DNA from: Paenibacillus sp. DMB5
GTDB taxonomy: Bacteria > Bacillota > Bacilli > Paenibacillales > Paenibacillaceae
Direction: 5' to 3'
Assembly (NCBI RefSeq): GCF_001517085.1
Contig: NZ_LRAC01000127.1
Coordinates: 34,961 to 98,960 of the forward strand
Length of the DNA: 64,000 bases
This document shows, piece by piece, positions 55,388-63,958 of the stretch (positions within the stretch are counted from its first letter, which is position 1; each line of letters opens with the position of its first letter). A program made the translations under genes and the position numbers. The notes below the pieces were generated by a model. That model was given only the letters and a program-made list of their open reading frames with translations, searched no databases and was not told where the DNA came from.

Positions 55388-56482
55388 ATGAAAACCAAAA
55401 CGAAAAGAAATCAGCGGCGGTTCGCCATTAGCATGATGGCGGCATTAATTTCATCAACCATGGTTTGTTCCTTATCCGGTCTCCATACGGCTGATGCGGC
55501 TTCCGTTATGAAATATAAGGTTACCGCGCAGCCATTCGACATCGAAGGGAAGGAGTCAAGCATCGGTACGATCAATAAAGACGGTTTAACCTATATTGAG
55601 CTCCGCAATTTGAATACGGCATTGAGTTTAAATACCTCGTTTGATAAAGCTAGTCAAATCGTAAAAGTGTCGGGAAACGGCCGTTTACTGTACATTAACC
55701 TGACCAATAATGCCATTACTTTAAATGGACAGCCTGTTTATGGTCCTCAAGTCATTCTCCAGAACAACACGACATATTTACCACTTCGTTTTTTGCTGGA
55801 ACGCATGGGTTATGTGGTTTCCTACCAAAATAATACAAAGCAGGTCGGGATTCAAAAAATCAAGGAAAATGATCTTCAAATTGATGCGAAGGAGATCGGG
55901 GCTGACGGGGATGGAAAGTCCCTGCTCGTCTATTATCCAGCGGTAAAGGGATTTGCCAATGCAGACGTTCAACATAAAATCAATGCTCTATTGAAGCAAG
56001 ATACGGACAAAACCATTGCAGAAGCATCGAAGGAAATGGATAAGATCGTCAAGGAAAACAATCAAACCTTAGCCAATAATCCGAAGGCAGAGGTACGGCC
56101 GCCAAGTTTCGAAAGCAGATTTACAGTTACGTATAACGAGAGCGGAAAATTGAGCCTGTATGTGGATTACAATCTCTATCTGGGTGGAGCACACGGAAAC
56201 ACAACGCGTGTACCTTACACGTTCGATCTTTCAACCGGGGATCTGATTTCATTAAAAGATGCAGCAGGCAACGCCAATTATGTGAATATCATTAACAGCC
56301 AAATCCAAAAACAACTCAAACAACGCGAGCTGTATGTAAACGTACCGTTTAACTCGATTGAGCCGGATCGTGAATACTTCCTGAGCCATACTGGGATCGT
56401 TATCTACTTCAAAGAGAACGAGTATACTTCCTTTGCTGACGGGATGCCTGAATTCGTAATTCCTTTTACAGTATTCAAATGA
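55388..56482 (+). CDS. exported protein with stalk (copper amine oxidase N-like) and DUF3298/RsiV-like domains
   Basis: 364 residues. Signal peptide with SMMAALISSTMVCSLSGLHTADA; stalk domain at about 40-155 (VTAQPFDIEGKESSIGTINKDG, TTYLPLRFLLERMGYVVSY); then DUF4163/DUF3298 from about 165 (YYPAVKGFANADVQHKINALL, GGAHGNTTRVPYTFDLSTGD, IVIYFKENEYTSFADGMPEF). Both domains are common in Paenibacillus surface and anti-sigma-like proteins; no enzymatic site is visible. An in-frame GTG three codons upstream is an alternative start. Single gene with its own terminator. Confidence 0.85.
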   Translation: MKTKTKRNQRRFAISMMAALISSTMVCSLSGLHTADAASVMKYKVTAQPFDIEGKESSIGTINKDGLTYIELRNLNTALSLNTSFDKASQIVKVSGNGRLLYINLTNNAITLNGQPVYGPQVILQNNTTYLPLRFLLERMGYVVSYQNNTKQVGIQKIKENDLQIDAKEIGADGDGKSLLVYYPAVKGFANADVQHKINALLKQDTDKTIAEASKEMDKIVKENNQTLANNPKAEVRPPSFESRFTVTYNESGKLSLYVDYNLYLGGAHGNTTRVPYTFDLSTGDLISLKDAAGNANYVNIINSQIQKQLKQRELYVNVPFNSIEPDREYFLSHTGIVIYFKENEYTSFADGMPEFVIPFTVFK

Positions 56483-56505
56483 TCAAATAAATTATATTTC
56501 CATTG

Positions 56506-56533
56506 AAAGTCGCTTATTATAGCGGCTTTTTTT
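56506..56533 (+). terminator. Terminator of the stalk/DUF3298 gene
   Basis: AAAGTCGCT (56506-56514) / AGCGGCTTT (56521-56529) with one mismatch, ending in seven T. Confidence 0.75.
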
Positions 56534-56557
56534 GTATTTCCGGGTTAAAAATAATTA

Positions 56558-56605
56558 TTGACCAAACATTCCGGAAATGCTATATTAATTATAGATCGAA
56601 CAGTC
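56558..56605 (+). promoter_or_regulatory. sigma-A promoter with two TetR-type operators before the SnoaL-like gene
   Basis: TTGACC (56558-56563), 17-base spacer, TATATT (56581-56586). Operator-like GACCAAACATTC (56560-56571) covers the -35 and GATCGAACAGTC (56594-56605) lies at the expected start of transcription. The same 12-base pattern (GAYYRAACRNTC) occurs before the tetR and efflux genes, so a shared repressor is likely. Confidence 0.65.
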
Positions 56606-56720
56606 AAGAAAATAAGGAGGCAGCGACCGGAGTTAAACCGTATGAAAAGCTAGAATATTTTTTTGAACATTTCGGACTGAATGATCTAATTATAAAAACA
56701 ATAAACTGGAGGAATCAACC

Positions 56721-57182
56721 ATGACAAACCAAATCAAAACGCAAGAAGTAGAAGCCGTACGTGAAAGAGCGCAGCAAGCCTTCCGCAACCACCTGAAGCA
56801 CCTGTCCGGCGGAGACATCAAGGCATGGGTCGATCTGTGGGAGGAGAACGGCGTGCTGGAGTTCCCTTATGGACCAGCAGGATTCCCGGACCGTAAGGAA
56901 GGTAAGGCTGAGCTGTACGACTACATGCAGAACTTTCCGAGACATTTTGAAGTTCAGTTCACCGATCTTCATTTCCATCTAACTATTGACCCCGAGCTGG
57001 TAGTCGCAGAGTTCAAGTCGTTCGGCAAGCACCGGGAGACGGGCAACCCGTACAACCAGACCTATATCAGCGTGGTGGAGACCAAAGAGGGGCTGATCAC
57101 GCGCTACCGGGATTTCTGGAATCCGCTGGTGGCGATCAAGTCGGTCGGCAGCGTGAATGATGCGGTACGTTTCTCGAATTAA
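56721..57182 (+). CDS. SnoaL/NTF2-like protein
   Basis: 153 residues with the cone-shaped NTF2/SnoaL fold pattern: initial helix AFRNHLKHLSGGDIKAWVDLWEENGVLEFPYG, then FPRHFEVQFTDLHFHLTIDPELVVAEF and YNQTYISVVETKEGLITRYRDFWNPL. PhzA/PhzB-like relatives are isomerase- or hydratase-like; here the likely role is handling a small toxic or signalling molecule. TGGAGG precedes the ATG. It heads a gene set with a TetR repressor and an efflux pump that carry the same operator. Confidence 0.88.
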   Translation: MTNQIKTQEVEAVRERAQQAFRNHLKHLSGGDIKAWVDLWEENGVLEFPYGPAGFPDRKEGKAELYDYMQNFPRHFEVQFTDLHFHLTIDPELVVAEFKSFGKHRETGNPYNQTYISVVETKEGLITRYRDFWNPLVAIKSVGSVNDAVRFSN

Positions 57183-57234
57183 CGAGCGGCAGGACGACGT
57201 GATATCTTTTTAAGCAACCTTCATCCGCCTCTTC

Positions 57235-57263
57235 TTGACTGAACGATCTAATATCGTTAGCAT
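57235..57263 (+). promoter_or_regulatory. promoter and operator of the tetR gene
   Basis: TTGACT (57235-57240), 17-base spacer, TAGCAT (57258-57263). GACTGAACGATC (57237-57248) overlaps the -35, pointing to autorepression. Confidence 0.6.
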
Positions 57264-57288
57264 AGAGGAGGAGAAAGGGGTTATCCAT

Positions 57289-57876
57289 TTGGCTAGAAGC
57301 AAAGAATTTGACACGAATCTCGTGCTGCATAAGGCGATGGAGGTGTTCGGGCATTATGGCTATGAAGGCACCTCCATGCACCTGCTACTCGATGGTTTAG
57401 GTATTGCACGTCAAAGCCTGTACGATACGTATGGTACAAAACGGGATCTGTTTTTAAAGGCAACTAAACATTATGTGGACGAAAAGTCCTCAGCAGTTGT
57501 CGCCTATCTGGCAGAGACGACACCAGTGAAGCGAGCTATCAAGGATATATTCGCCGTCATTGGAGATACATTAAGAGACGAGCAGCGCCGCAAGGAGTGC
57601 TTTATTCTCTATAGTGCGATTGACCAGGTGCCGCATGATCCAGAGATTGCAGAGCTATTCGAACAGGACAAAATCCGCCTGGAAGAAGCGTTGTACGAAG
57701 CGTTGGTACGCGGCCAGCAGCAGGGAGAGTTCAGTCCGAACCGGGATATGCGTGCACTGGCGAGGTACTTGTACCATTCACGGTATGGGCTAACGCAAGT
57801 AGCAAAATTAACGGACGATCCGCTCGTCATTGAGCAGATTACTGCGATTACACTTTCAGTATTGGAACAAGGATGA
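57289..57876 (+). CDS. TetR/AcrR-family repressor of the adjacent efflux pump
   Basis: 195 residues. Helix-turn-helix at about residues 9-55 (VLHKAMEVFGHYGYEGTSMH, LLLDGLGIARQSLYDTYGTK) and a TetR_C-like ligand domain (VKRAIKDIFAVIGDTL, CFILYSAIDQVPHDPEIAEL). TTG start eight bases after AAAGGGG; the frame upstream to 57235 overlaps the promoter. Flanked by the SnoaL-like gene and a DHA2 pump that carry the same operator pattern, so it most likely controls all three and releases on binding the pump substrate. Confidence 0.92.
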   Translation: MARSKEFDTNLVLHKAMEVFGHYGYEGTSMHLLLDGLGIARQSLYDTYGTKRDLFLKATKHYVDEKSSAVVAYLAETTPVKRAIKDIFAVIGDTLRDEQRRKECFILYSAIDQVPHDPEIAELFEQDKIRLEEALYEALVRGQQQGEFSPNRDMRALARYLYHSRYGLTQVAKLTDDPLVIEQITAITLSVLEQG

Positions 57877-57914
57877 AGCGTCGTAAGGTGCTTCATTCCT
57901 TTTTCCTCAAAATA

Positions 57915-57926
57915 GACCAAACAGTC
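57915..57926 (+). promoter_or_regulatory. TetR-type operator before the efflux gene
   Basis: GACCAAACAGTC, the same pattern as the sites before the SnoaL-like and tetR genes. A possible -10 TATAGT (57934-57939) lies eight bases downstream. Confidence 0.6.
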
Positions 57927-57977
57927 AAAAAAGTATAGTTTGCAGATCTTTATCTGCAAGAGAAAGGAATTGATAAG

Positions 57978-59407
57978 ATGAATTCAACACGGTTTAAAGG
58001 TTTAGCCTTATTCATTCTAGCCATTTCACAGCTGGTTTTGGCACTGGATTATACGATTATATTTGTAGCTATGCCGTCATTAGGTAATGAGCTTGGATTC
58101 TCGGCCAATCATCTCCAGTGGGTGGTTAGTGCCTATTCACTCGCTTTCGGAGGTTTCCTGCTCATCGGGGGAAGACTGTCGGACCTGTTAGGCAGAAGAC
58201 GCATGTTTATGATTGCAATAGGACTTTTTGGAATAGGCTCGCTGTTAGGAGGACTTGCAGAGTCCCAAATGATGTTAATCGTAGCCAGAGCCCTGCAAGG
58301 TTTGGGTGGGGCACTACTTCGCCGGCAACGCTATCGCTAATCATGTCTAACTTTAAAGAAGGACCTGAACGAAACCGTGCTATGGGAATCTGGGCAGCGA
58401 TGGGCGGGGTAGGGATGTCGCTCGGCCTACTGCTGGGAGGATTTCTGACTAGTTATATCGGATGGGAAGCAACCTTCCTGGTAAATGTACCAATCGCACT
58501 TTTCGTTGTCATTCTCGCACCTTTTGTATTGAAGGAAAGCAAAGTATCTGTGGCTACTAAATACTTTGATGCGGCTGGAGCCGTCTCGGTTACAGCGGGT
58601 CTGTTGCTCGTTGTTTATTATTTAATCCAAGCCCCCGTTGAAGGCTGGCTGAGTACTTCCACACTTCCAGCTGCATTGATTGGCGTGCTGATGTTACTTG
58701 CTTTTGTCATGATAGAGCGACGAACGCAAGAACCGCTGATCTCCTTCCGTATGTTCCGGAATCGTAATCTGACGGGAGCTACACTTACTGCATTTCTGTT
58801 CTCGGCTTCCTTTGGTTCATTATATTATTTCATGACTTTGTATACCCAAGGCGTACTGGAGTTTTCAGCCATTGAATCCGGATTTAGCTTTTTACCATTG
58901 ACGCTTAGTGCTTTTGTTGGGGCTAAACTGATTAACTGGATGTTAAGCAGAGTTGGTGTAGCCGGTACCATTGCAACGGGGATGGGACTAGGCGCAATCG
59001 GATTCCTCATGCTGACCGGGCTATCCGAGACTGGCTCTGCTTGGGGAATCATCCCGGGAACGGTGGTCATAGGTATTGGTCAGGCTTTAGTGTTCACGAC
59101 AATGTTTATTGCAGGCAGTGCAGGTATTGAACCGGAACAACAGGGTGTTGCTTCTGCATTAATCTCAACCGGTCAGCAAATTGGTGGAGCGATCGGACTG
59201 GCGGTAATTATGGCTATTATTTCAGCGAGTCTGGGAACAGGTGCGACACTAGAACACATGGTTCCAGCCGATTTGAATCATGCGATTCATACGGCGTTCC
59301 TAATTGCTGCTGGCACCACTTTACTAGGCATTGTGGTTGCCTTCCTGGCTTTGAAACAAACCAAATCATCGGCAGTAAATGATAACCACGTACAGGCAGC
59401 TCATTAA
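57978..59407 (+). CDS. DHA2-family (EmrB/QacA) MFS drug efflux pump, apparent frameshift
   Basis: 14-helix proton-driven multidrug exporter. The first frame gives helices 1-3 with LDYTIIFVAMPSLGNELGF (acidic residue of helix 1 conserved), motif A GGRLSDLLGRRRMF and helix 4, then fails after LQGLGGALL. One missing base near 58313-58316 restores SPATLSLIMSNFKEGPERNRAMGIWAAMGG, a canonical DHA2 segment, giving 476 residues. As written the pump would be non-functional. AAAGGA precedes the ATG; a bidirectional terminator follows. Confidence 0.88.
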
Positions 59408-59430
59408 TGAGCAACATTTCAAAGGATATG

Positions 59431-59479
59431 AAAAAAGCAAAAGACCGAGGAAAGCCTTTTTAGGTCTTTTGCTTTTTTT
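59431..59479. terminator. Bidirectional terminator
   Basis: AAAAAAGCAAAAGACC (59431-59446) / GGTCTTTTGCTTTTTTT (59463-59479), perfect stem with A- and T-tracts. It ends the efflux gene and serves the convergent AraC-type gene. Confidence 0.88.
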
Positions 59480-59592
59480 ATATTATTCCCAGTGGTATTA
59501 AGTGGGGACCGTCCGTGCTTATTATCCTAGGGTCCAAGGAACAAAGCCGCGGAGCAGAGAGACTTAGTCACTGACACTCCTCAGACTTCTTT

Positions 59593-60473
59593 TTATATAT
59601 CCGACTGACTCTGTCTGTATTTATGAGGCGTTACTCCTGTCAAAGCTTTAAACATCCGGTAAAAATGAGTTGGTGTTTCGTATCCGCATTGTTCTGAAAT
59701 ATCAGCAATCTTGTGATCTGAGCGGATCAGGAGCTCTTTGGCACGGATAATCCGTTTGGCATTTACATATTGGGTAACATTCATAGTGGTCAATTGGCGG
59801 AAAACGCGTGAGAAATGTGGCGCGGATACATTGGCTTTTTCTGCGAGCCTGGCAAGGGAAGCTTCTCGTTCGGGATGCTCGTCGATGTCACGCAGCACCT
59901 GCTTCATCCAGGAAGGGCCTACGCCAGTTTCGAGTGGGGCATTGCGTTTGCGGATGGACTGGACATGCCGGTTGATTTGCAGTAAAAGCTGGCATGAGAG
60001 AAGCTTAACGGCTTCATGATAGCCCAATTTTTGTTCTTCCAGCTCCTGATGGATTTGGCCGAGCGCCGTTTCCGTAACAGATCTCAGAGGTTCCTGGAGC
60101 TCAATCTGGTATATCCCTTTTTGTCCGGCAAAATCAAAGCATAATAAGCTGTTGTACGAATCGTCCATCGGCTCCATCGCAAGCAGAGTAGGCGCAAAGT
60201 AAAGGGCTGAGGATAGAATGGGATCTTCGTTATGCGGCAGAGAATGATGGATCGTGTTCCCCGGTATGATGAACAGGTCACCCTGCTTTTTTTCAAACCA
60301 GGCATTATCAATAAAGAAATAAAGAATACCCCCTTACCCTGATGGATATAGACTAGCTCATACCGGTCATGCAGATGATCCGGAAGCTCGTTCATTTGTC
60401 TTTTTACCGTTTTGTATGCAAGCTCAAAGGGAAACAGAGGGTCGCCAAAGAAGGGTTTACGGATAGGCTTCAC
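59593..60473 (-). CDS. AraC-family regulator with cupin sensor domain, apparent frameshift
   Basis: N-terminal cupin-type ligand pocket (LPDHLHDRYELVYIHQGKGVFFI) and C-terminal AraC double helix-turn-helix (ASLARLAEKANVSAPHFSRVFR, KIADISEQCGYETPTHFYRMFK). The frame is lost after GKGVFFI at about 60318-60325; one added base continues FIDNAWFEKKQGDLFIIPGN into the second frame, 293 residues in all. GTG start eight bases after AAAGGAG. Divergent from the lactonase/reductase/dehydrogenase operon and probably its sugar-responsive activator. Confidence 0.87.
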
Positions 60474-60605
60474 TCAGATCACTCCTTTAAAGGATGTTGT
60501 AATGCTATGATCAAATATCAAAATAGGTTATAAAAATGCATGTTTAGGACATTAAATACTTGATTCTCTTAGTATACAATGTTCATTGAAGAGGAGCATT
60601 ACATT

Positions 60606-61463
60606 ATGAATGCAGAAGAGGTGTGCAGCAGGATGCGTATTGACGCTCATCAGCACTACTGGAAAATCGCACTGGGAGATTACGGCTGGATTACACCGGA
60701 GCTGCCGGTGTTGTACCGGGATTTCATGCCGGTTGATCTGGAGCCGCTGCTTCAAACACAGAGCCTTGACGGGAGTATTATTGTTCAGGCTGCCCCGACG
60801 GTTGAGGAGACGGATTTTATTTTATCCATCGCTGACCAATCGCCATCTGTGCTTGGGGTGGTAGGCTGGCTGGACCTTTTCGACCCGAACCACCGCCTAA
60901 TCTATGAAAAGTTCAGGCAGCATCCGAAATTTAAGGGATTTCGGATTATGATTCAAGACATGCCGGATGCTTACCGGATATTAGATCCTACATTTGTAGA
61001 AGCGCTCCGCGGATATGCGGAAGAGGGTGTGCCGGTAGATCTGCTGCTGGTTTCCGGTCAGATGGACGCTGTATTAAAGCTGCTTAAGCAGGTTCCTGAT
61101 CTGCGTGGAGTTATTGATCATATTGGCAAGCCGCCGATCCGGGATAAGGAGATGGAGCCGTGGAAGCAGTTCATGGCTGAATTTGCCCGGTACCCTCAAA
61201 CCTATTGCAAATTATCCGGAATGGTCACAGAAGGCGATCATAACCAGTGGCGCAAAGAAGACTTTCTTCCATATATCCGCACAGTATTAGAACTCTTCGG
61301 TCCGCAGCGGGTAATGTTCGGCAGTGACTGGCCGGTATGTCTTTTGGCGGCAGATTATTCTGAGGTTTTGGACATTCTGGTCGGCTCTCTGCCAGAAGCC
61401 TGGGGGGAATATGAGCGCGGCCGTTTATTTGGTGAAAATGCGAAAGCGTTTTACAAGCTATGA
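60606..61463 (+). CDS. amidohydrolase-2 family sugar lactonase
   Basis: 285 residues, metal-dependent TIM-barrel: MRIDAHQHYWKI with the HxH-type strand 1 motif, GVIDHIGKPP in the middle, CKLSGMVTEGD, and GPQRVMFGSDWPVCLL with the catalytic Asp of strand 8. This is the L-rhamnono/L-fucono-1,4-lactonase type pattern. ATG follows GAGGAG; MRIDAHQ nine codons later is an alternative start without a good ribosome-binding site. With the aldo-keto reductase and zinc dehydrogenase behind it, it fits an oxidative route for an L-sugar: aldose to lactone to acid. Confidence 0.88.
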   Translation: MNAEEVCSRMRIDAHQHYWKIALGDYGWITPELPVLYRDFMPVDLEPLLQTQSLDGSIIVQAAPTVEETDFILSIADQSPSVLGVVGWLDLFDPNHRLIYEKFRQHPKFKGFRIMIQDMPDAYRILDPTFVEALRGYAEEGVPVDLLLVSGQMDAVLKLLKQVPDLRGVIDHIGKPPIRDKEMEPWKQFMAEFARYPQTYCKLSGMVTEGDHNQWRKEDFLPYIRTVLELFGPQRVMFGSDWPVCLLAADYSEVLDILVGSLPEAWGEYERGRLFGENAKAFYKL

Positions 61464-61487
61464 ATCTGCTGAACGGGGGTACTTGTA

Positions 61488-62453
61488 ATGAAATATCGTA
61501 CATTAGGAAATACCGGGCTTGATGTGTCGGTGCTAAGCTTTGGTGCTTCTTCGCTAGGATCGGTTTTTCGTGAGACGGATGACCGGCAGAGTATCAAGAC
61601 TGTACATGCTGCCATTGATGCAGGCATTAACTATATTGATGTTTCACCCTATTACGGTCTGACCAAAGCAGAGACGGTACTTGGAAAGGCGGTTCAGGAG
61701 CTGCAGCGCGACAAGTTCCTGCTGTCCTCCAAAGCCGGGCGCTACGGTGAAGCGGCCTTTGATTTTTCCGCAAAGCGTATCTTCAGCAGTGTGGAAGAGA
61801 GCCTCAAACGGCTGCACACAGACTATCTGGATATTCTTTTCCTGCATGATATTGAATTCGTACCTGCTGCTATTCTTATGGAGGAAGCGGTACCGGCGAT
61901 GGTTAAGCTGAAGGAGCAGGGCAAAATCCGCTTCAGCGGGATCAGCGGCCTGCCTTTACAGCTGTTTGAAAAGCTGCTCCCGCAAATGGATGTGGACGCG
62001 ATTCTATCCTACTGCCATTATTCGCTTAACGATACGTCTCTATTGGAATTGCTGCCGCTGCTTCAGTCAAAAGGAACCGGATTGGTCAATGCTTCACCCC
62101 TATCTATGGGACTTCTGAGCACGCGTGAAACGGCAGATTGGCATCCTGCAGGAAGCAGGCTAAAAGCAGTATGCAAACAAGCCGCGGAACATTGTGCCTC
62201 CAGAGGTACGGATATCGCCAAGCTGGCAGTGCAGTATTCTACCAGCCATGAAGAGATTCCGACCACACTTGTCAGCACAGCTACTCCTGCGAATATTATC
62301 AATAATGCCGCCTGGACTGATGAAAAGATGGACGCTGAGCTGCTGCAGGAAGTGCTGGATATACTGAAGCCCGTTCACAATGAATCATGGGTTAGCGGCC
62401 GTCCCGAATACAATGAACGTCTGGAACCGGCCAAAGGGGGCGGAACAGCATAA
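61488..62453 (+). CDS. aldo/keto reductase (L-galactose/L-fucose dehydrogenase-like)
   Basis: 321 residues, NAD(P)-dependent (beta/alpha)8 barrel. Catalytic tetrad in place: Asp and Tyr in NYIDVSPYYGLTKAE, Lys in LLSSKAGRYG, His in ILFLHDIE. The sequence follows the L-galactose dehydrogenase/D-threo-aldose dehydrogenase group, which oxidises C1 of aldoses. GGGGG precedes the ATG; TAATG overlap with the next gene. Likely first step of the pathway served by the neighbouring lactonase. Confidence 0.9.
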   Translation: MKYRTLGNTGLDVSVLSFGASSLGSVFRETDDRQSIKTVHAAIDAGINYIDVSPYYGLTKAETVLGKAVQELQRDKFLLSSKAGRYGEAAFDFSAKRIFSSVEESLKRLHTDYLDILFLHDIEFVPAAILMEEAVPAMVKLKEQGKIRFSGISGLPLQLFEKLLPQMDVDAILSYCHYSLNDTSLLELLPLLQSKGTGLVNASPLSMGLLSTRETADWHPAGSRLKAVCKQAAEHCASRGTDIAKLAVQYSTSHEEIPTTLVSTATPANIINNAAWTDEKMDAELLQEVLDILKPVHNESWVSGRPEYNERLEPAKGGGTA

Positions 62454-63475
62454 TGAAGGGCATTGTCTGCGAGGAAATCGGGAAATTTGTCTTGCATGAA
62501 GATTTAACGGAGCCCTTACTGGAAAAGGGAGCGGCCATCGTCCGCATTCGCCGGATTGGAATCTGCGGAACGGACCTGCATGCCTATCAGGGCAATCAGC
62601 CGTTTTTTAGCTACCCGCGGGTGCTCGGTCATGAACTTGCCGGCGTTATCGAAGCGGTAGGAGAGAATGAGGCAGGGCTGCACGTAGGGGATCAGGTTAG
62701 CATTGTACCCTACATGCACTGCGGTGAATGTTCAGCTTGTCTGGGCGGAAAAACAAACTGCTGCAAAAATATGAAGGTGTTCGGTGTCCATATTGATGGA
62801 GGAATGCGTGAGCTGGTCTCTATTCCGCTCAGTCATTTAATCAAGACAGAGGGGCTTACGCTTGATCAAGCTGCAATGCTGGAGCCGCTGGCGATTGGTG
62901 CCCATGCCATCCGGCGCTCCGGCTTGACCGAGGGAGACACTGTCCTTGTAATTGGTGCAGGCCCGATTGGCCTGGGCGTTATGGCACTTGCCCGGTATGC
63001 AGGCGCCAAGGTCATCGCCATGGATGTTAATGAGGAACGGCTGGAATTTTGCCGCGAATGGGCGCAAGTAGAGCATACAGTGAACGCGCTGCAGCCGCCG
63101 CAAGAGCAGCTTACAGCTATTAAGGGGGAACCAAATGCCGCCTTTGTCATTGATGCAACAGGGAATGCCAAATCCATGACCGATGCATTTGATCTGGTTG
63201 CGCATGGCGGATCGCTTGTGTACGTAGGTCTGGTCAAAAGCGATATTACCTTTAATGACCCCAACTTCCACAGTCACGAGATGAGCTTGATGGGCAGCCG
63301 CAACGCGACCATGGAGGACTTCAATTTTGTACTGAAGGCTATCTCGGCCGGATACGTTGATATAGACCGTTATATCACTCACCGTTCGAATTTTGTAGAT
63401 ATGATTAATCATTTTGACAGCTGGCTCAAGCCGGAATCCAAGGTGATTAAAGCGTTGGTTGAAATGAATGATTAA
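62453..63475 (+). CDS. zinc-dependent medium-chain alcohol/sugar dehydrogenase
   Basis: 340 residues. Catalytic zinc ligands in GICGTDLHAY (Cys) and GHELAG (His, Glu), structural zinc Cys4 in CGECSACLGGKTNCC, and a Rossmann domain VLVIGAGPIGLGVMALARYAGA with Asp at the end of strand 2 (AMDVNEER), suggesting NAD. It resembles threonine/sorbitol dehydrogenases and the L-galactonate or L-fuconate oxidoreductases of sugar-acid pathways. Last gene of the operon, translationally coupled to the aldo/keto reductase; its stop lies in a 13-bp direct repeat (63466-63491), and a terminator follows. Confidence 0.92.
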   Translation: MKGIVCEEIGKFVLHEDLTEPLLEKGAAIVRIRRIGICGTDLHAYQGNQPFFSYPRVLGHELAGVIEAVGENEAGLHVGDQVSIVPYMHCGECSACLGGKTNCCKNMKVFGVHIDGGMRELVSIPLSHLIKTEGLTLDQAAMLEPLAIGAHAIRRSGLTEGDTVLVIGAGPIGLGVMALARYAGAKVIAMDVNEERLEFCREWAQVEHTVNALQPPQEQLTAIKGEPNAAFVIDATGNAKSMTDAFDLVAHGGSLVYVGLVKSDITFNDPNFHSHEMSLMGSRNATMEDFNFVLKAISAGYVDIDRYITHRSNFVDMINHFDSWLKPESKVIKALVEMND

Positions 63476-63510
63476 TAGAAATGATTAATAGAAATGAAGT
63501 TCCTTTAATC

Positions 63511-63538
63511 GGATTAACATAGGTTAATCCATTTTTTT
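63511..63538 (+). terminator. Terminator of the sugar-oxidation operon
   Basis: GGATTAAC (63511-63518) / GTTAATCC (63523-63530), perfect stem, followed by seven T. Confidence 0.85.
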
Positions 63539-63616
63539 ATTTCATTCATTTAATCCTGTAACTCTACCTCTTTCAATATTGCCTACATGATTCATAGATC
63601 ATCTTTAAAATAATTC

Positions 63617-63645
63617 TTGCATTATATTTCTGTACATGGTATATT
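63617..63645 (+). promoter_or_regulatory. rrn promoter P1
   Basis: TTGCAT (63617-63622), 17-base spacer, TATATT (63640-63645), about 340 bases before the 16S gene. Confidence 0.7.
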
Positions 63646-63713
63646 ATTATTCCGGCCAAGAAATGCTGAAAAGCATCTACGCCAAGCTCGAAAAAAGAAA
63701 TTAAAAAAAGAGC

Positions 63714-63742
63714 TTGCAACGAACGACCGGATGTGATATAGT
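63714..63742 (+). promoter_or_regulatory. rrn promoter P2
   Basis: TTGCAA (63714-63719), 17-base spacer, TATAGT (63737-63742), 97 bases after P1, the usual tandem spacing of Firmicute rrn promoters. An A-rich tract (63690-63710) upstream may act as an UP element. Confidence 0.8.
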
Positions 63743-63749
63743 ATAAGAG

Positions 63750-63958
63750 TTGCTGCTGACGAGAACATCGACGGTAACAACGAGCTTGATCTTTGAAAAC
63801 TGAACAACGAGTGAGTATCGGAAATCACTTCGGTGATTCCAAATTAGAGAATGTAACATTCTCGTCAGATGTTTCAAAATGAGCGAATCGCTCTTTCGAT
63901 AGTTTTCGGATGGTTATTTCCTCGAAGTCATTCGGGTGAAGTAGCCGCACGGAAAAAC
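63750..63958 (+). other. rRNA leader
   Basis: Contains the boxA-like antitermination element GATCTTTGAAAACTGAACAA near 63790-63809 and several hairpins, such as GGAAATCAC/GTGATTCC and GAGAATGT/ACATTCTC. These are the processing and antitermination region in front of 16S rRNA. No coding gene is present between the dehydrogenase and the 16S gene. Confidence 0.7.

Noticed and set aside
3924..60473. Programmed ribosomal frameshifting in the broken genes
   Set aside because: No slippery heptamer with downstream structure at the break points inspected, and the genes are unrelated in function; prfC is not known to be shifted (prfB is).
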